Source: Actinomycetota bacterium
GTDB taxonomy: Bacteria; Actinomycetota; Acidimicrobiia; Acidimicrobiales; Ilumatobacteraceae
Assembly (NCBI GenBank): GCA_027729785.1
Contig: JAQCDY010000004.1
Coordinates: 1-43,783 of the forward strand
Length of the DNA stretch: 43,783 nt
Direction: 5' to 3'
Both the position numbers and the translations under genes were made by a program. Below are positions 1 to 8,510 of the stretch, piece after piece. The first letter of the stretch is position 1. Every line of letters starts with the position of its first letter. The notes beneath the pieces were generated by a model, which was not told the origin of the DNA, searched no databases, and saw nothing but the letters and a program-made list of their open reading frames with translations.

Positions 1-303
1 CCCGGCTGCATTCGGCTAATAAACAAAGATCCCCGTAGAACCCATATAACATATGGGTTCTAGATAACCACAAATCAATTAGCCACGTATTTAAAGCAAC
101 AAATCTTGCCTGTGGACAAACATCTACCAGACACCCCGAGCCGACGCCGCTGATCGGCCCGAAAATTCGCTGGACTAGTTAATTTTTGGGTTCCGAAAGA
201 AATTTTAAACAAATTTTTAAAAATCCCATAAATTCGCCCTCTAGCGAGCACTTTTGACGCCTGCCATCCACCAACGCCAGTCGCCCAGCGACCACACTTA
301 CTT
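1..303. other. Left-edge region without a recognisable gene
   Basis: No convincing coding region was found here. One plus-strand frame enters from the left edge and stops at 17-19, so the tail of an upstream gene could end there, but five codons are too few to judge. The clearest structure is the perfect hairpin at 36-62. The rest is moderately AT-rich (about 180-230) and precedes the PhoH-type gene, so it probably holds that gene's promoter, although no convincing -35/-10 pair stands out. A long minus-strand open frame across 75-695 is antisense to the PhoH gene and looks like a shadow. Confidence 0.5.
36..62. terminator. Perfect 12-bp hairpin with 3-nt loop, possible terminator or operator
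   Basis: TAGAACCCATAT (36-47) is the exact reverse complement of ATATGGGTTCTA (51-62), with the loop AAC between them. It starts 17 bases after a possible stop codon at 17-19, a position that would suit a terminator for a gene lying mostly outside the window. There is no following T-run on either strand, so it may instead be a factor-assisted terminator, an RNA-processing hairpin or a dyad operator site. Confidence 0.4.
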
Positions 304-1695
304 TTGTTGTCATCTTCAAATTTGATTTCTGAAAAAGCAAACGAGCTGTTCGCTGAGTTGCTTACAACTCCAGCAGGCTCGCGGGTTGTACTTGACACTT
401 CAGTTCTAGTCGCCGATCCCAACTGTCTGCATAACTTTCCGAACTGCGCGATCGTTATTCCATTAACAGTGATCGAGGAACTTGACGGTTTAAAAACACG
501 AATGGATGACGTCGGTCGCTCTGCTCGCAGCGCGCTTCGCGCGATCGAAGATCTGCGTCGCAAAGCAGGTGGCTCACTCAAAGAACCGACACCAGTCAGC
601 AACACCGAATCAGGGTCGACCGTGCAAATTGAGGTCAACGGCATCCAAAAACACCTACTTATTGAGCATGGGCTCGACCCCCAGGTGCCCGACAACCGAA
701 TAATCGGTGCCGCACTGGGTCAGGCCTCAGTTTCACCGACCTGCATCGTCTCTAACGACGCCGCACTACGCATCAAAGCCGCCCACCTGGGGCTGACCGC
801 GCTCGAACATCGGCCCGTTAACGGTGGTCGCTCTGAAAAACCGATGGGCTGGTCGACATTCGACACTTCAGTTGAGATAATCGACAGCCTCTACAAGTCG
901 GAGGGCATCGAAAAATCAGAAATCAAAGATGCCGAGGGCCTCTATGAGAACAATTTTGCCGTCCTACGCTGTGGCTCGCAGTCTGCACTCACCCGATGCC
1001 GAGATAACGAGTTGCGGCTGATGCAACAATCGGCCCCAGAAGCCTGGGGACTACGCGCTCGCAACAAAGAACAGCGCTTTGCCCTCGAACTTTTGCTTGA
1101 TCCGCAAATCACGGTCGTTGCGCTCGACGGTCGCGCGGGCACCGGCAAAACTGTTTTGGCAATCGCCGCTGGTCTTGAACAAGTCGTTGAACAACATCGC
1201 TACGAACGCCTCGCCGTCTATCGACCACTCGTTCCGGTGGGACGCGCTGATGTTGGTTTTCTTCCCGGTGGTCTTGAAGAAAAACTTGATCCATGGATGT
1301 CAGCAATTCACGACGCCGTAGTCGCGCTCACAGATGATCGCTCGAGCAGCGACGCCCGCGGGTTGATCGACGACTTAATCGCCCGTGGTCAGTTAACGCT
1401 CGAATCGGTCACCTTCTTGCGCGGCCGCAGCCTGCAAGCCCAAATTGTCGTTGTCGACGAGGCCCAGAACCTAGAGCCGACTACTTTGAAGACAATCTTG
1501 ACCCGAATCGGAGAAGGCACGAAAGTGATTTTCACGGGCGACACCAGCCAGATCGACGCACCATACATGGGCGAAACCAACAACGCGCTGGCTGTTTTAG
1601 TTCAGGCATTTGCCGGACAAAGTTGCTTTGGCCACATCACGCTCGAAGCCTGTGAACGCAGTGAAGTTGCCAGTCTGGCTGCTGAACTTCTCTAA
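304..1695 (+). CDS. PIN domain-PhoH family ATPase (PhoH2-like)
   Basis: This 463-residue protein has the PhoH2 architecture: an N-terminal PIN-type RNase domain and a C-terminal PhoH ATPase/helicase domain. The PIN domain begins near residue 28 with the acidic LDTSVLVADP motif. The Walker A motif GRAGTGKT lies near residue 276 and the Walker B motif VVVDEAQNL near residue 381, followed by a helicase-like FTGDTSQID segment. PhoH2 proteins of mycobacteria are reported to unwind and cleave RNA, so a cytoplasmic role in RNA turnover is likely. The chosen start is TTG at 304, giving a short N-terminal lead before the PIN domain. No Shine-Dalgarno site is evident, so the start is uncertain by some codons. 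No antitoxin-like gene was recognised upstream, although mycobacterial phoH2 usually has one. Confidence 0.85.
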   Translation: MLSSSNLISEKANELFAELLTTPAGSRVVLDTSVLVADPNCLHNFPNCAIVIPLTVIEELDGLKTRMDDVGRSARSALRAIEDLRRKAGGSLKEPTPVSNTESGSTVQIEVNGIQKHLLIEHGLDPQVPDNRIIGAALGQASVSPTCIVSNDAALRIKAAHLGLTALEHRPVNGGRSEKPMGWSTFDTSVEIIDSLYKSEGIEKSEIKDAEGLYENNFAVLRCGSQSALTRCRDNELRLMQQSAPEAWGLRARNKEQRFALELLLDPQITVVALDGRAGTGKTVLAIAAGLEQVVEQHRYERLAVYRPLVPVGRADVGFLPGGLEEKLDPWMSAIHDAVVALTDDRSSSDARGLIDDLIARGQLTLESVTFLRGRSLQAQIVVVDEAQNLEPTTLKTILTRIGEGTKVIFTGDTSQIDAPYMGETNNALAVLVQAFAGQSCFGHITLEACERSEVASLAAELL

Positions 1696-1733
1696 ATCAC
1701 ACTTCTGTAATTCAAAATATCTTCGCGCAAAGT

Positions 1734-1760
1734 TTTACAACCTATTAGTTCACTTAATAC
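1734..1760 (+). promoter_or_regulatory. Candidate promoter of the whiB-like gene
   Basis: TTTACA (1734-1739) and TAATAC (1755-1760) resemble -35 and -10 hexamers with a 15-base spacer, slightly short. Transcription would start near 1767, only a few bases before the ATG at 1771, implying a nearly leaderless mRNA. Leaderless transcripts are common in actinobacteria, and no Shine-Dalgarno site is present here. This is pattern matching only. Confidence 0.35.
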
Positions 1761-1770
1761 TGTGCCATTT

Positions 1771-2157
1771 ATGCCTTATGGCCCCGAGGATTCAGGCTTA
1801 CAACCTGACGAATTTCCTGATCAGCAACTCAGCGTCGAAGCGCTACAAGCACTCTTGCGACTCAGAGACTGGTGTGACAAGTCGAACTGCAAAGGCAAGC
1901 GTCACCTATTTTTCGGACAAAACTCAGAGCGCCCGCAAGCGAGAATTAAGCGCGAGATCAAAGCCTCTTCGATTTGTAAATGCTGCTCGGTCAAATCTGA
2001 CTGCCGCGAGTTCGCACGCTTAAATCATGAATATGGTTATTGGGGTGGCGAGAACGAAGAACAACGACACCTTGCGGGATTCAAATTAATCGCCCCGATT
2101 GGAATCCGCGCAAAAGTCTTTCGCCCCGAGCAAATAAATAATCAAACTGACACCTAG
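1771..2157 (+). CDS. WhiB family iron-sulfur transcriptional regulator
   Basis: The 128-residue product has the WhiB layout: an isolated first cysteine (in SNC), then ICKCC and, after five more residues, a final C, giving the CxxC-x5-C cluster ligands. The turn WGGENEEQR matches the G[VI]WGG motif. These four cysteines bind a [4Fe-4S] cluster in the family, and the proteins work with the principal sigma factor as redox-responsive regulators. WhiB proteins are confined to Actinomycetota and their phages, so this is a strong taxonomic marker. GTG at 1762 is an alternative start three codons upstream; ATG at 1771 is preferred because of the candidate promoter. The insert between the first cysteine and the CxxC is rich in basic residues. 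The subclass (WhiB1-7) was not determined. Confidence 0.88.
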   Translation: MPYGPEDSGLQPDEFPDQQLSVEALQALLRLRDWCDKSNCKGKRHLFFGQNSERPQARIKREIKASSICKCCSVKSDCREFARLNHEYGYWGGENEEQRHLAGFKLIAPIGIRAKVFRPEQINNQTDT

Positions 2158-2207
2158 AAGTCGCTAAACACAGTCCACAACGCTCGGGTCATACGTCTCG
2201 GCGTGCC

Positions 2208-2618
2208 ATGATTGAAGACATGGCATCCGTCGCAAAAGACCCCGACTCACTCGTAACTTCATTTTTTGAACTCATTCAAGGACATCATCTGACGGCGGCG
2301 CTTGACCTAATGTCACAAGATTGTGAATACGACAACGTGCCGATCACGAAAGTTTTTGGTCGTGCCGCCATCGAACAAACGCTCGGGGGTTTTCTCGCCG
2401 AGTGTTCGGCCTACGAGTGGATCATCCACCACCAAGTTGCCACCGGCGACCTCGAGCACGGTGTAGTAATGAACGAACGCACCGACAGATTTCAAATCGA
2501 TAGCCGCTGGGTCGAACTCGATGTCGCAGGTCTGTTCGTCGTCAGCGACTCGAAAATTGCGCTGTGGCGCGACTACTTCGACCGCGAAAATTTCACCAAA
2601 TCACTCGCGTCCAAATAA
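2208..2618 (+). CDS. Limonene-1,2-epoxide hydrolase-like protein (NTF2 fold)
   Basis: This 136-residue protein resembles the limonene-1,2-epoxide hydrolase family, whose members open epoxides by direct attack of water within a small NTF2-like cone. The residues known to be catalytic in that family appear to be present: Tyr41 and Asn43 in EYDNVP, Arg91 and Asp93 in ERTDRF, and Asp122 in WRDYFD. The family signature AGLFVVSDSKIALWRDYF is intact. The substrate is unknown; mycobacterial relatives act on sterol or lipid epoxides. ATG at 2208 is used, and ATG at 2220 is also possible. It lies alone between whiB and the exonuclease gene, on the same strand. Confidence 0.78.
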   Translation: MIEDMASVAKDPDSLVTSFFELIQGHHLTAALDLMSQDCEYDNVPITKVFGRAAIEQTLGGFLAECSAYEWIIHHQVATGDLEHGVVMNERTDRFQIDSRWVELDVAGLFVVSDSKIALWRDYFDRENFTKSLASK

Positions 2619-2663
2619 TTCTCACTGGTAAGACTGCAACACAGGTCGGCTAACTTTCATTCA

Positions 2664-3254
2664 ATGCTTGAGTTTCTAAAAAATAAACCGCTTGGCGAGC
2701 TTAAGTTCGCGGTTGTCGACACCGAAACTACTGGGCTCTCCGGCACCAACGACCATGTTCTACAACTTGGTGTCGTAATTTCACGCAGCGACGGCACAAT
2801 CGAAGAACAATACGAGACTTTTGTCAAACGATTCTTCTGGAAACCGGGCCGACTCGGCGCCTACAAGGTGCACGGCATCAAACGTTCTGACCTGCGCAAA
2901 GGCATCAGCCCCCAAGAAATGATCAATCGATTAAATCAACTTCTCAACGAAACAATTTTCGTTGCCCACAACGCAAAATTCGACATCGGTTTTCTCAACG
3001 GCGAAGCAGACCGCCTCAAAACTAAAATCAATTACAACGGGCCACTCGACACACTGAAAATGTCGCGTGCGCTCGACCCAAAACGAGTCAACTCGCACAG
3101 GCTAAAAGATGTGACGGCGCGTTACGGCGTCACTGTCACCCGCCCACACGACGCGTTAGCCGACGCACTTGGCACTGCGTTGGTTTTGCCACATCTTTTT
3201 GCCGAGCACAAAATCACCACCACCGAAGAACTGGTCTCACACTTCGGCGCCTAG
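2664..3254 (+). CDS. DnaQ-type 3'-5' exonuclease (DEDDh)
   Basis: The 196-residue product is a stand-alone exonuclease domain of the DNA polymerase III epsilon type. All three Exo motifs are visible: VVDTETTGL (Exo I, about residues 17-25), VAHNAKFDIGFL (Exo II, near residue 100) and HDALADALGTA (Exo III, near residue 160), giving the DEDDh set of metal ligands. Such proteins trim 3' ends of DNA or RNA in proofreading, repair or RNA maturation. There is no polymerase-binding, BRCT or UvrC-like extension, so its partner cannot be inferred. It converges on pafC, with the two stop codons one base apart. Confidence 0.85.
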   Translation: MLEFLKNKPLGELKFAVVDTETTGLSGTNDHVLQLGVVISRSDGTIEEQYETFVKRFFWKPGRLGAYKVHGIKRSDLRKGISPQEMINRLNQLLNETIFVAHNAKFDIGFLNGEADRLKTKINYNGPLDTLKMSRALDPKRVNSHRLKDVTARYGVTVTRPHDALADALGTALVLPHLFAEHKITTTEELVSHFGA

Positions 3255-3255
3255 A

Positions 3256-4311
3256 TCAATTAGCGCTAGGTGTCGATCGATATCTTGCCAGAACTGCCGT
3301 TGCCGTCTCGTTGGCAAGGTTTTTATATTCAGCAGGTTTGAGAACTTTCACACCTTTGCCGGCTCGCAGCAACAATCGGCCCAACCAGTGCTTTGAAGTG
3401 ATCGACATTCTCAAGTCGACGCTGCCGTCTTTGTTATCAACTCTTGATAAATACGGGTAAGACTCGACAATCCAGCGAGAAGACTTTTGCACACGCAAAG
3501 TGACCTGTTGCAAACTCTCCGAAAACCAGGGCAACTCATCGTCGCGTACCTCGCGCAACTGATCAAATATTTTGGTTCCCGTGATTTTTTCGATTCGGTC
3601 GATACGAAAAACTCGATCTTCACCTGATAGGTGATCATCGGCGGCAACATACCATCGACCGGCGTCTTCAAACACTTTGCGAGCCGTGATCGTTCTCTGC
3701 GAACGTTTCTGCGTCGCTGGCGAGAAATATTCAATTTCGTGGCGCTCACCCGTATTGGCGGCATCCAAAAGTTCCTTGACATAACGCGCCTTTGGCAACT
3801 GCACCTTTATTGTTTCTGCGCCCGAAGGCATCAGCGGTGCAAGTTTGACCAACGCCGAGGCCAGCGGACCCTTTTTATTTGCGCCCGGCAACTGCATCGC
3901 CGTCTGGGCCATCACCGATACGGCAAACAATTCTGCGGTACTGAGCTTCAGCGGACGCGAAAACATCAACGGAACCTCTGCGATAACCATTCCGTCATCC
4001 ATATATACGTCGATCAACGCATCCGGCGTGTACGGCGGCACGCCACACACGGCGGCCATCTGTAGATCTTCGACTAGTTCAGCCTCACTCAAGTTGAATT
4101 GACGCGCCATCGCCGAAATCTTGATGCGCTTGCGTTGCATTATCCATGGCAACATCACCAGCAGCCCACTCACACGCTGCGCTGCGCTGCGCGGCCCGCG
4201 CCGCACTGGTCGCGCCGGTTTCTTGACCGGTTTCTTGACTAGCTTCTTGACTGGTTTCTTTTTTACAACAGGCTTGCTCGTTGATTTTGCTTTCCTTTTT
4301 GTCGCCATCAT
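3256..4311 (-). CDS. pafC: WYL-domain transcriptional regulator, PafC-like
   Basis: This 351-residue protein has a winged-helix N-terminal region (about residues 45-110), a WYL domain (about 150-250, containing GRWYVAADDHLSGEDRVFRIDRI) and a C-terminal WCX-like extension. Its start codon overlaps the stop of the preceding WYL gene in ATGA, which matches the pafB-pafC arrangement. In mycobacteria PafB and PafC form a heterodimer that activates DNA-damage genes independently of RecA/LexA. No proteasome or pafA genes lie nearby, unlike the usual mycobacterial context. Unusual is the first 40 residues, a Lys/Pro/Arg-rich tail with repeated KKPVKK units. It could bind nucleic acid non-specifically. 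Confidence 0.8.
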   Translation of the reverse strand: MMATKRKAKSTSKPVVKKKPVKKLVKKPVKKPARPVRRGPRSAAQRVSGLLVMLPWIMQRKRIKISAMARQFNLSEAELVEDLQMAAVCGVPPYTPDALIDVYMDDGMVIAEVPLMFSRPLKLSTAELFAVSVMAQTAMQLPGANKKGPLASALVKLAPLMPSGAETIKVQLPKARYVKELLDAANTGERHEIEYFSPATQKRSQRTITARKVFEDAGRWYVAADDHLSGEDRVFRIDRIEKITGTKIFDQLREVRDDELPWFSESLQQVTLRVQKSSRWIVESYPYLSRVDNKDGSVDLRMSITSKHWLGRLLLRAGKGVKVLKPAEYKNLANETATAVLARYRSTPSAN

Positions 4312-5258
4312 TTACCTGCCGAAAGCTCTTCGAGCCACTGCACGACTTGATCACGCATAACTTGTGGCTCGAGTACCTCGGCGCTCTCGACCATCGCAAA
4401 TAGCCACGACTTGAATGCACCCAAATTCGCACAAGGTATCGAAAACTCAACGCTGCCATCTGCTCGATCGCGAATCACAAAACTTTCGCCAAATTCGCGC
4501 CTCACTCCACCTGCGAGCGCGGCATCAACCAGCACCACCGCACTCGTTACTTCGCCGTCGCCGGCCGCCAACATCTGCTTTTCGGTGGGCACCGCTGCCG
4601 CAACATCGAAATCAACTGGCGTTTTAAATGCTCGGGCCTCACCAGCACTTACTTCACCTTCAATTCGATCGACGCGAAACACTCGCTGATCACGGCGCAA
4701 GTGGTCAAAGCCGATGATGTACCAAAACCCGCTGCGTGAAAGCATCCCATACGGGTCAACTTGGCGTTTTTCACCCTTGTAGTTGAAATTCAACGTTTTG
4801 CGTTTCATCACGGCATCGGTGATCGTGCTCATATTCTGATCTACAAGTCCGATATTTACGCTCATCGATGCCTTGCGCATGATGCGCTCGCCACCAAGTT
4901 TCCACAACGCTTCTTCGCCGTGTTGTGCACCAAGGTGAACCGTCGCCACGGCCAACTGCAACGCAACGCGCTCTTCATCGGTAAGTCGCAGGTCGCTCAA
5001 CTCGTAATTTGAACGGTTGACCCAATATGTAACTTCGCCTGCGGCATCGCCACCAAGCGTTTTGGTTTCAATAGGAATACCCATTTCGCGCAGCGCAGCT
5101 TTGTCGCGTTCGAAAGCCGCTCGAGCAGCCTCGTCACTATCGGGATACTGCTTGCCCAATTCTTGTCTTACCTGACGCAAAGTCAGAGGCTTGGCTCGGT
5201 CCACAAGCAAGGCGAGCAAATTCATCATCCGCTCTGCCTGAGAAATTTTTACGGCCAT
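4308..5258 (-). CDS. pafB: WYL-domain transcriptional regulator, PafB-like
   Basis: The 316-residue product starts with a helix-turn-helix region (ERMMNLLALLVDRAKPLTLR, then a helix pair to about residue 65). It continues with a WYL domain (about 130-210, with YGMLSRSGFWYIIGFDHLRRDQRVFRVDRI) and a C-terminal WCX-like domain. It is the upstream member of a translationally coupled pair with the PafC-like gene (4-base overlap). In mycobacteria the pair acts as a heteromeric activator of the DNA-damage response, with the WYL domain sensing a ligand that is probably nucleic acid. It lies 68 bases downstream of the isomerase gene on the same strand, so it may have its own promoter. Confidence 0.82.
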   Translation of the reverse strand: MAVKISQAERMMNLLALLVDRAKPLTLRQVRQELGKQYPDSDEAARAAFERDKAALREMGIPIETKTLGGDAAGEVTYWVNRSNYELSDLRLTDEERVALQLAVATVHLGAQHGEEALWKLGGERIMRKASMSVNIGLVDQNMSTITDAVMKRKTLNFNYKGEKRQVDPYGMLSRSGFWYIIGFDHLRRDQRVFRVDRIEGEVSAGEARAFKTPVDFDVAAAVPTEKQMLAAGDGEVTSAVVLVDAALAGGVRREFGESFVIRDRADGSVEFSIPCANLGAFKSWLFAMVESAEVLEPQVMRDQVVQWLEELSAGK

Positions 5259-5326
5259 GGCTCAAGCGTAGGTCGCCCGACTAGGCGCACCAAGCAACTC
5301 TTAATTTCGATGACTTGCTTAAATGA

Positions 5327-6958
5327 CTATTTTTTGCGTCTCATTTGGCGATACGACTGAATCAATCTTTTGGTCGAAGTGTCATTAACGCCAGACTGAT
5401 CAATGGATCTGCTCGCTTCTGATTCGTCAACTATCTGATCTTCAATTTCAAGCGACAAAGTTTTGCCCAACTCAACTCCCCATTGATCAAAACTATTGAT
5501 CTGGGCAATCACGCCATACACGAACACCCGATGCTCATACATCGCAATCAAAGCGCCAAGCGTTCGCGGGGTTATCGACTTTGCCAGCAACGTCGTAGAC
5601 GGCCGATTTCCTGGCATCGCGCGGTGAGCTTCGATCGAATTTCCACCGACTTCGTCTCGCGCGCTCCCAAATGCCAGCGCCTTGGCCTGGGCCAACATGT
5701 TGGCAACTAATGCATCATGAGAACTGGCGTCCACATTTGCCAGTTGAGCAAAGCCGATGAACTCAACAGGCACCGTTTGACTTCCTTGGTGCAACATTTG
5801 CATGAATGAATGCTGTGAGTTCGTGCCAGTTCCACCCCAAACCACAGGGGCGGTCGCGACGATTGTTGGCGAGCCATCGTGTCGCACCGATTTGCCGTTG
5901 CTCTCCATTATCAGTTGCTGCAGATAACCCGGCAATGAACGCAATGCTGACGCATAGGTCAATATCGCCTGGCTTGAAAATCGCCGAGTGCCAAAGTTGA
6001 AAACATCTATCAGCCCTAAAATCAAAGTTGCATTATCTTCCGGCAAAGCGTTTTGCATTTGATCATCGACGCTGCGCATGCCAGCGAGAAATTCGGCAAA
6101 TACGTCATAGCCAAACGCGATTATCGGCGCCAAACTCACCGCCGACGAGATCGAATACCGCCCGCCCACCCAAGGCCAAATCTGAAATGAATGTGTTGCG
6201 ACTATGCCAACCTCTGCGGCTCTCGCAGGGTTGGCTGAAACTACGACAAACTGGTCGGCAACCTGATTGTCTTCAGTTTGCACACCCAGTCCCTTTGCCA
6301 ACCATCGCGTAGCAATTTGTGCATTTGCCAAAGTCTCGGCGGTATTGAACGACTTTGAGCTGACAATGAACAATGTCTCGTGCGGCTTGCACTTGGCCAA
6401 AGCCAAGTTGATCTCGGTTGAGTCAAAGTTGGCGACAAACAAGCACTCAATATCTGGCTCTTGATTCGTCTGCAACGCGTCATAAATTAACGCTGGACCA
6501 AGATCGCTGCCGCCAATTCCAATATTGACTATTTTTTTGAACTTCTTCTCGCGTCGAACTTTCTCGGTAAAAGCCTGGATCTTCGATAACTCTTCGTGCA
6601 CTTGTCCGACCACATTTTTGCCGTCCACGTTGACTACATCAGTCGACTTGGCGCGTAACGCAGTGTGCAGCGCAGCTTGACTTTCGGTGAGATTAAGTCT
6701 TGCTCCGCTTCGCATTTCGGCAAACTTCTCCAGAACTTTGCTCTGCTTTGCCAACGCCAACAGATCTTTCAGCGCCGTTTGATCGATCAACTGCTTGGAG
6801 AAATCAACGATGATTTCAGACTGTCCATCGCTCAACGTCTTTGTCAGCATTTGTCCACGCAACTTGTCGCCGTTGAATAGCTGGCTTAAAGAACTGGTTT
6901 TTAGCCGCTCGGCGTTGGTCAAAACTTGTTGCCAAACTTCAAAAGACTCGTTAGCCAT
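5327..6958 (-). CDS. pgi: Glucose-6-phosphate isomerase
   Basis: This 543-residue enzyme interconverts glucose 6-phosphate and fructose 6-phosphate in glycolysis and gluconeogenesis. Length and motifs match the long bacterial form. The sugar-phosphate motifs GIGGSDLGPALIYDAL (about residue 148) and FIVSSKSFNTAETL are clear. The catalytic Glu is in QLIMESNGKSV, the His in GTGTNSQHSFMQMLHQGS and the Lys in QINSFDQWGVELGK. Near the C-terminus is IAMYEHRVFVYGVI, a good match to the PGI signature region. The start is an ATG 32 bases from the divergent rarD-like gene, so both probably use promoters inside that short gap. It heads a minus-strand run toward pafB and pafC. Confidence 0.95.
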   Translation of the reverse strand: MANESFEVWQQVLTNAERLKTSSLSQLFNGDKLRGQMLTKTLSDGQSEIIVDFSKQLIDQTALKDLLALAKQSKVLEKFAEMRSGARLNLTESQAALHTALRAKSTDVVNVDGKNVVGQVHEELSKIQAFTEKVRREKKFKKIVNIGIGGSDLGPALIYDALQTNQEPDIECLFVANFDSTEINLALAKCKPHETLFIVSSKSFNTAETLANAQIATRWLAKGLGVQTEDNQVADQFVVVSANPARAAEVGIVATHSFQIWPWVGGRYSISSAVSLAPIIAFGYDVFAEFLAGMRSVDDQMQNALPEDNATLILGLIDVFNFGTRRFSSQAILTYASALRSLPGYLQQLIMESNGKSVRHDGSPTIVATAPVVWGGTGTNSQHSFMQMLHQGSQTVPVEFIGFAQLANVDASSHDALVANMLAQAKALAFGSARDEVGGNSIEAHRAMPGNRPSTTLLAKSITPRTLGALIAMYEHRVFVYGVIAQINSFDQWGVELGKTLSLEIEDQIVDESEASRSIDQSGVNDTSTKRLIQSYRQMRRKK

Positions 6959-6990
6959 TGAATTAAGGCTACTGACTAGGGTGAATAGCC

Positions 6991-7881
6991 GTGTCTGAAC
7001 CTACTGAACGCTCGGGCATCGCTTACGGACTCGGCGCCTACATCACATGGGGACTCCTGACGATCTACTGGAAGTTCCTCGAAGATTTCAATGCATTCGA
7101 ACTGATCGGCTGGCGCATTATCACTTCGGCAATAATTTTGCTGGCAATTTTGTTGTACAACAAAAATTTACGTAACCCATTTACTGCTTTGCAAAATAAA
7201 CAAACCAGAGTTCGCATCATGCTCGCCAGCATCTTGCTCTCGATCAATTGGACTACATATGTTTGGGCTGTCGTCCACGACCAAGTGCTTGAAACGGCAC
7301 TCGGCTATTTCATCGCACCAATCTTTACGATGATGATCGGCTTCATCGTTTTGGGCGAACCGATTCGCACGTCTCACCGCTTTGTAATCACTTTGGCAAC
7401 CGTCGCCATCGCAGTCTTGACATATTCATATGGTCAACCGCCTTGGCGTGCGCTGTTGATCGCTTTTTCTTGGAGCATCTACGGATACCTGAAAAAACAA
7501 ATTCAATTAACGAGCCTTGAAAGCCTTTCGGCCGAGGTGCTCGTCCTTATCTTGCCGGCGATCGGCATGGTTTGGCTCACATTTGATCGCACTGACTCAG
7601 TTGCCAATACGGCGAACGCATACGAGTGGGCTCTCGTCTTGTTGACAGGTTTGATGACCGCGATTCCGCTGTTGATGTTTGGTGCCGCTTCGCGACGCGT
7701 GCCCTTGAGTGTGCTTGGTCCGATGCAGTATCTCGTACCCACATTCAATTTTTTGCTCGGCTGGCTGGTCTATAGCGAAGACCTTGATCCACTCAAATTG
7801 CTGGGTTTCGCTTTAGTTTGGGTTGGTCTCGTAATATTTTTCGTCGACTCACTTAAGTCAGAAAAATTAAACCGGAGTTGA
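6991..7881 (+). CDS. rarD: RarD-like EamA family transporter
   Basis: The 296-residue integral membrane protein has about ten predicted helices in two EamA repeats and begins with the RarD-type segment GIAYGLGAYITWGLLTIYWK. Other RarD-like stretches are SINWTTYVWAV, LGYFIAPIFTMMIGFIVLGE and LGPMQYLVPTFNFLLGWLVY. RarD proteins are called chloramphenicol-sensitive proteins but are generally thought to export or import small metabolites; the substrate is unknown. The start is GTG at 6991, since no ATG lies near the first helix. Its last 15 bases overlap the convergent tetR-type gene, and its stop codon lies at the edge of the terminator hairpin. Confidence 0.85.
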   Translation: MSEPTERSGIAYGLGAYITWGLLTIYWKFLEDFNAFELIGWRIITSAIILLAILLYNKNLRNPFTALQNKQTRVRIMLASILLSINWTTYVWAVVHDQVLETALGYFIAPIFTMMIGFIVLGEPIRTSHRFVITLATVAIAVLTYSYGQPPWRALLIAFSWSIYGYLKKQIQLTSLESLSAEVLVLILPAIGMVWLTFDRTDSVANTANAYEWALVLLTGLMTAIPLLMFGAASRRVPLSVLGPMQYLVPTFNFLLGWLVYSEDLDPLKLLGFALVWVGLVIFFVDSLKSEKLNRS

Positions 7882-8493
7882 AACCTTAAACGCAACTCCG
7901 AGCATCAGCAGTTTCATTGACTTGATCAACTCGGCAGTACGGCGCGCATCTCGATAAACCAAATTGAAGCGCGCCAACCCCGACAGCACAACCATCAACA
8001 TGTCCTCGAGTGATTGCGCCGAAATTTCGGAATTAACTTCGCCCCGCATCACCGCGTTCTCGGAAAGCGTCAGCAAAATTCGGCCAATCTGACCATGTAT
8101 CGGCAACACTTCTCGTCTTAATTCTGCATTTCTATGTGCCTCTGACGAGACACTCATCACGAAAGAAACAACCGCCGGCTCGCGCACGGTCAAAGCCGCC
8201 AAAGCGTCAATCATCAATGAGACATTCTGGTTGATACTTTGGGTCTCACTCACCGAGTTCTCGATCGTGTCGCAAACAAGCTGTTGAACGTCGGCAAAAA
8301 CAGCAGCGTACATCTGGATTTTCGATGGGAAGTAGTGGTAAATCGCCGCAGTCGTGATGCCGACAGATTTCGCCAACTTTTTGTTGGTGGTTGCATCAAA
8401 ACCCTCTACGGCAAATGACCGTCGTGCTTCGACCAGCAATCGATTTCGCGTATCGACACCAACACACGCAGTAGGGCGACCCAATCTCTTCAT
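7867..8493 (-). CDS. TetR family transcriptional regulator
   Basis: This 208-residue protein has the TetR N-terminal DNA-binding domain: a first helix from RNRLLVEARRSFAVEGFDAT, a recognition helix in SVGITTAAIYHYF and the typical PSKIQMYAAVFA that follows. The C-terminal ligand domain (about residues 70-208) is all-helical and gives no clue to the inducer. It lies 17 bases downstream of the alpha/beta hydrolase gene on the same strand, so it may control that operon or the convergent rarD-like transporter. An intrinsic terminator overlaps its 3' end. Confidence 0.85.
   Translation of the reverse strand: MKRLGRPTACVGVDTRNRLLVEARRSFAVEGFDATTNKKLAKSVGITTAAIYHYFPSKIQMYAAVFADVQQLVCDTIENSVSETQSINQNVSLMIDALAALTVREPAVVSFVMSVSSEAHRNAELRREVLPIHGQIGRILLTLSENAVMRGEVNSEISAQSLEDMLMVVLSGLARFNLVYRDARRTAELIKSMKLLMLGVAFKVSTPV
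7873..7900 (-). terminator. Intrinsic terminator at the end of the tetR-type gene
   Basis: CGGAGTTG (7873-7880) and CAACTCCG (7893-7900) form a perfect 8-bp stem with a 12-base loop. Read on the minus strand, it is followed directly by a T-rich tract (GTTTAATTTTT), as expected of an intrinsic terminator. The stem overlaps the last codons of the tetR-type gene and its stop codon falls within the T-rich tract. On the plus strand the hairpin lacks a T-run but may still slow transcription from rarD. Confidence 0.65.
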
Positions 8494-8510
8494 ATGACAA
8501 ACTTAGTTAA

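Noticed and set aside
75-695. 206-residue minus-strand open frame
   Set aside because: It is antisense to the PIN domain of the PhoH gene, is Ser/Arg-rich as shadow frames often are, and matches nothing recognisable.
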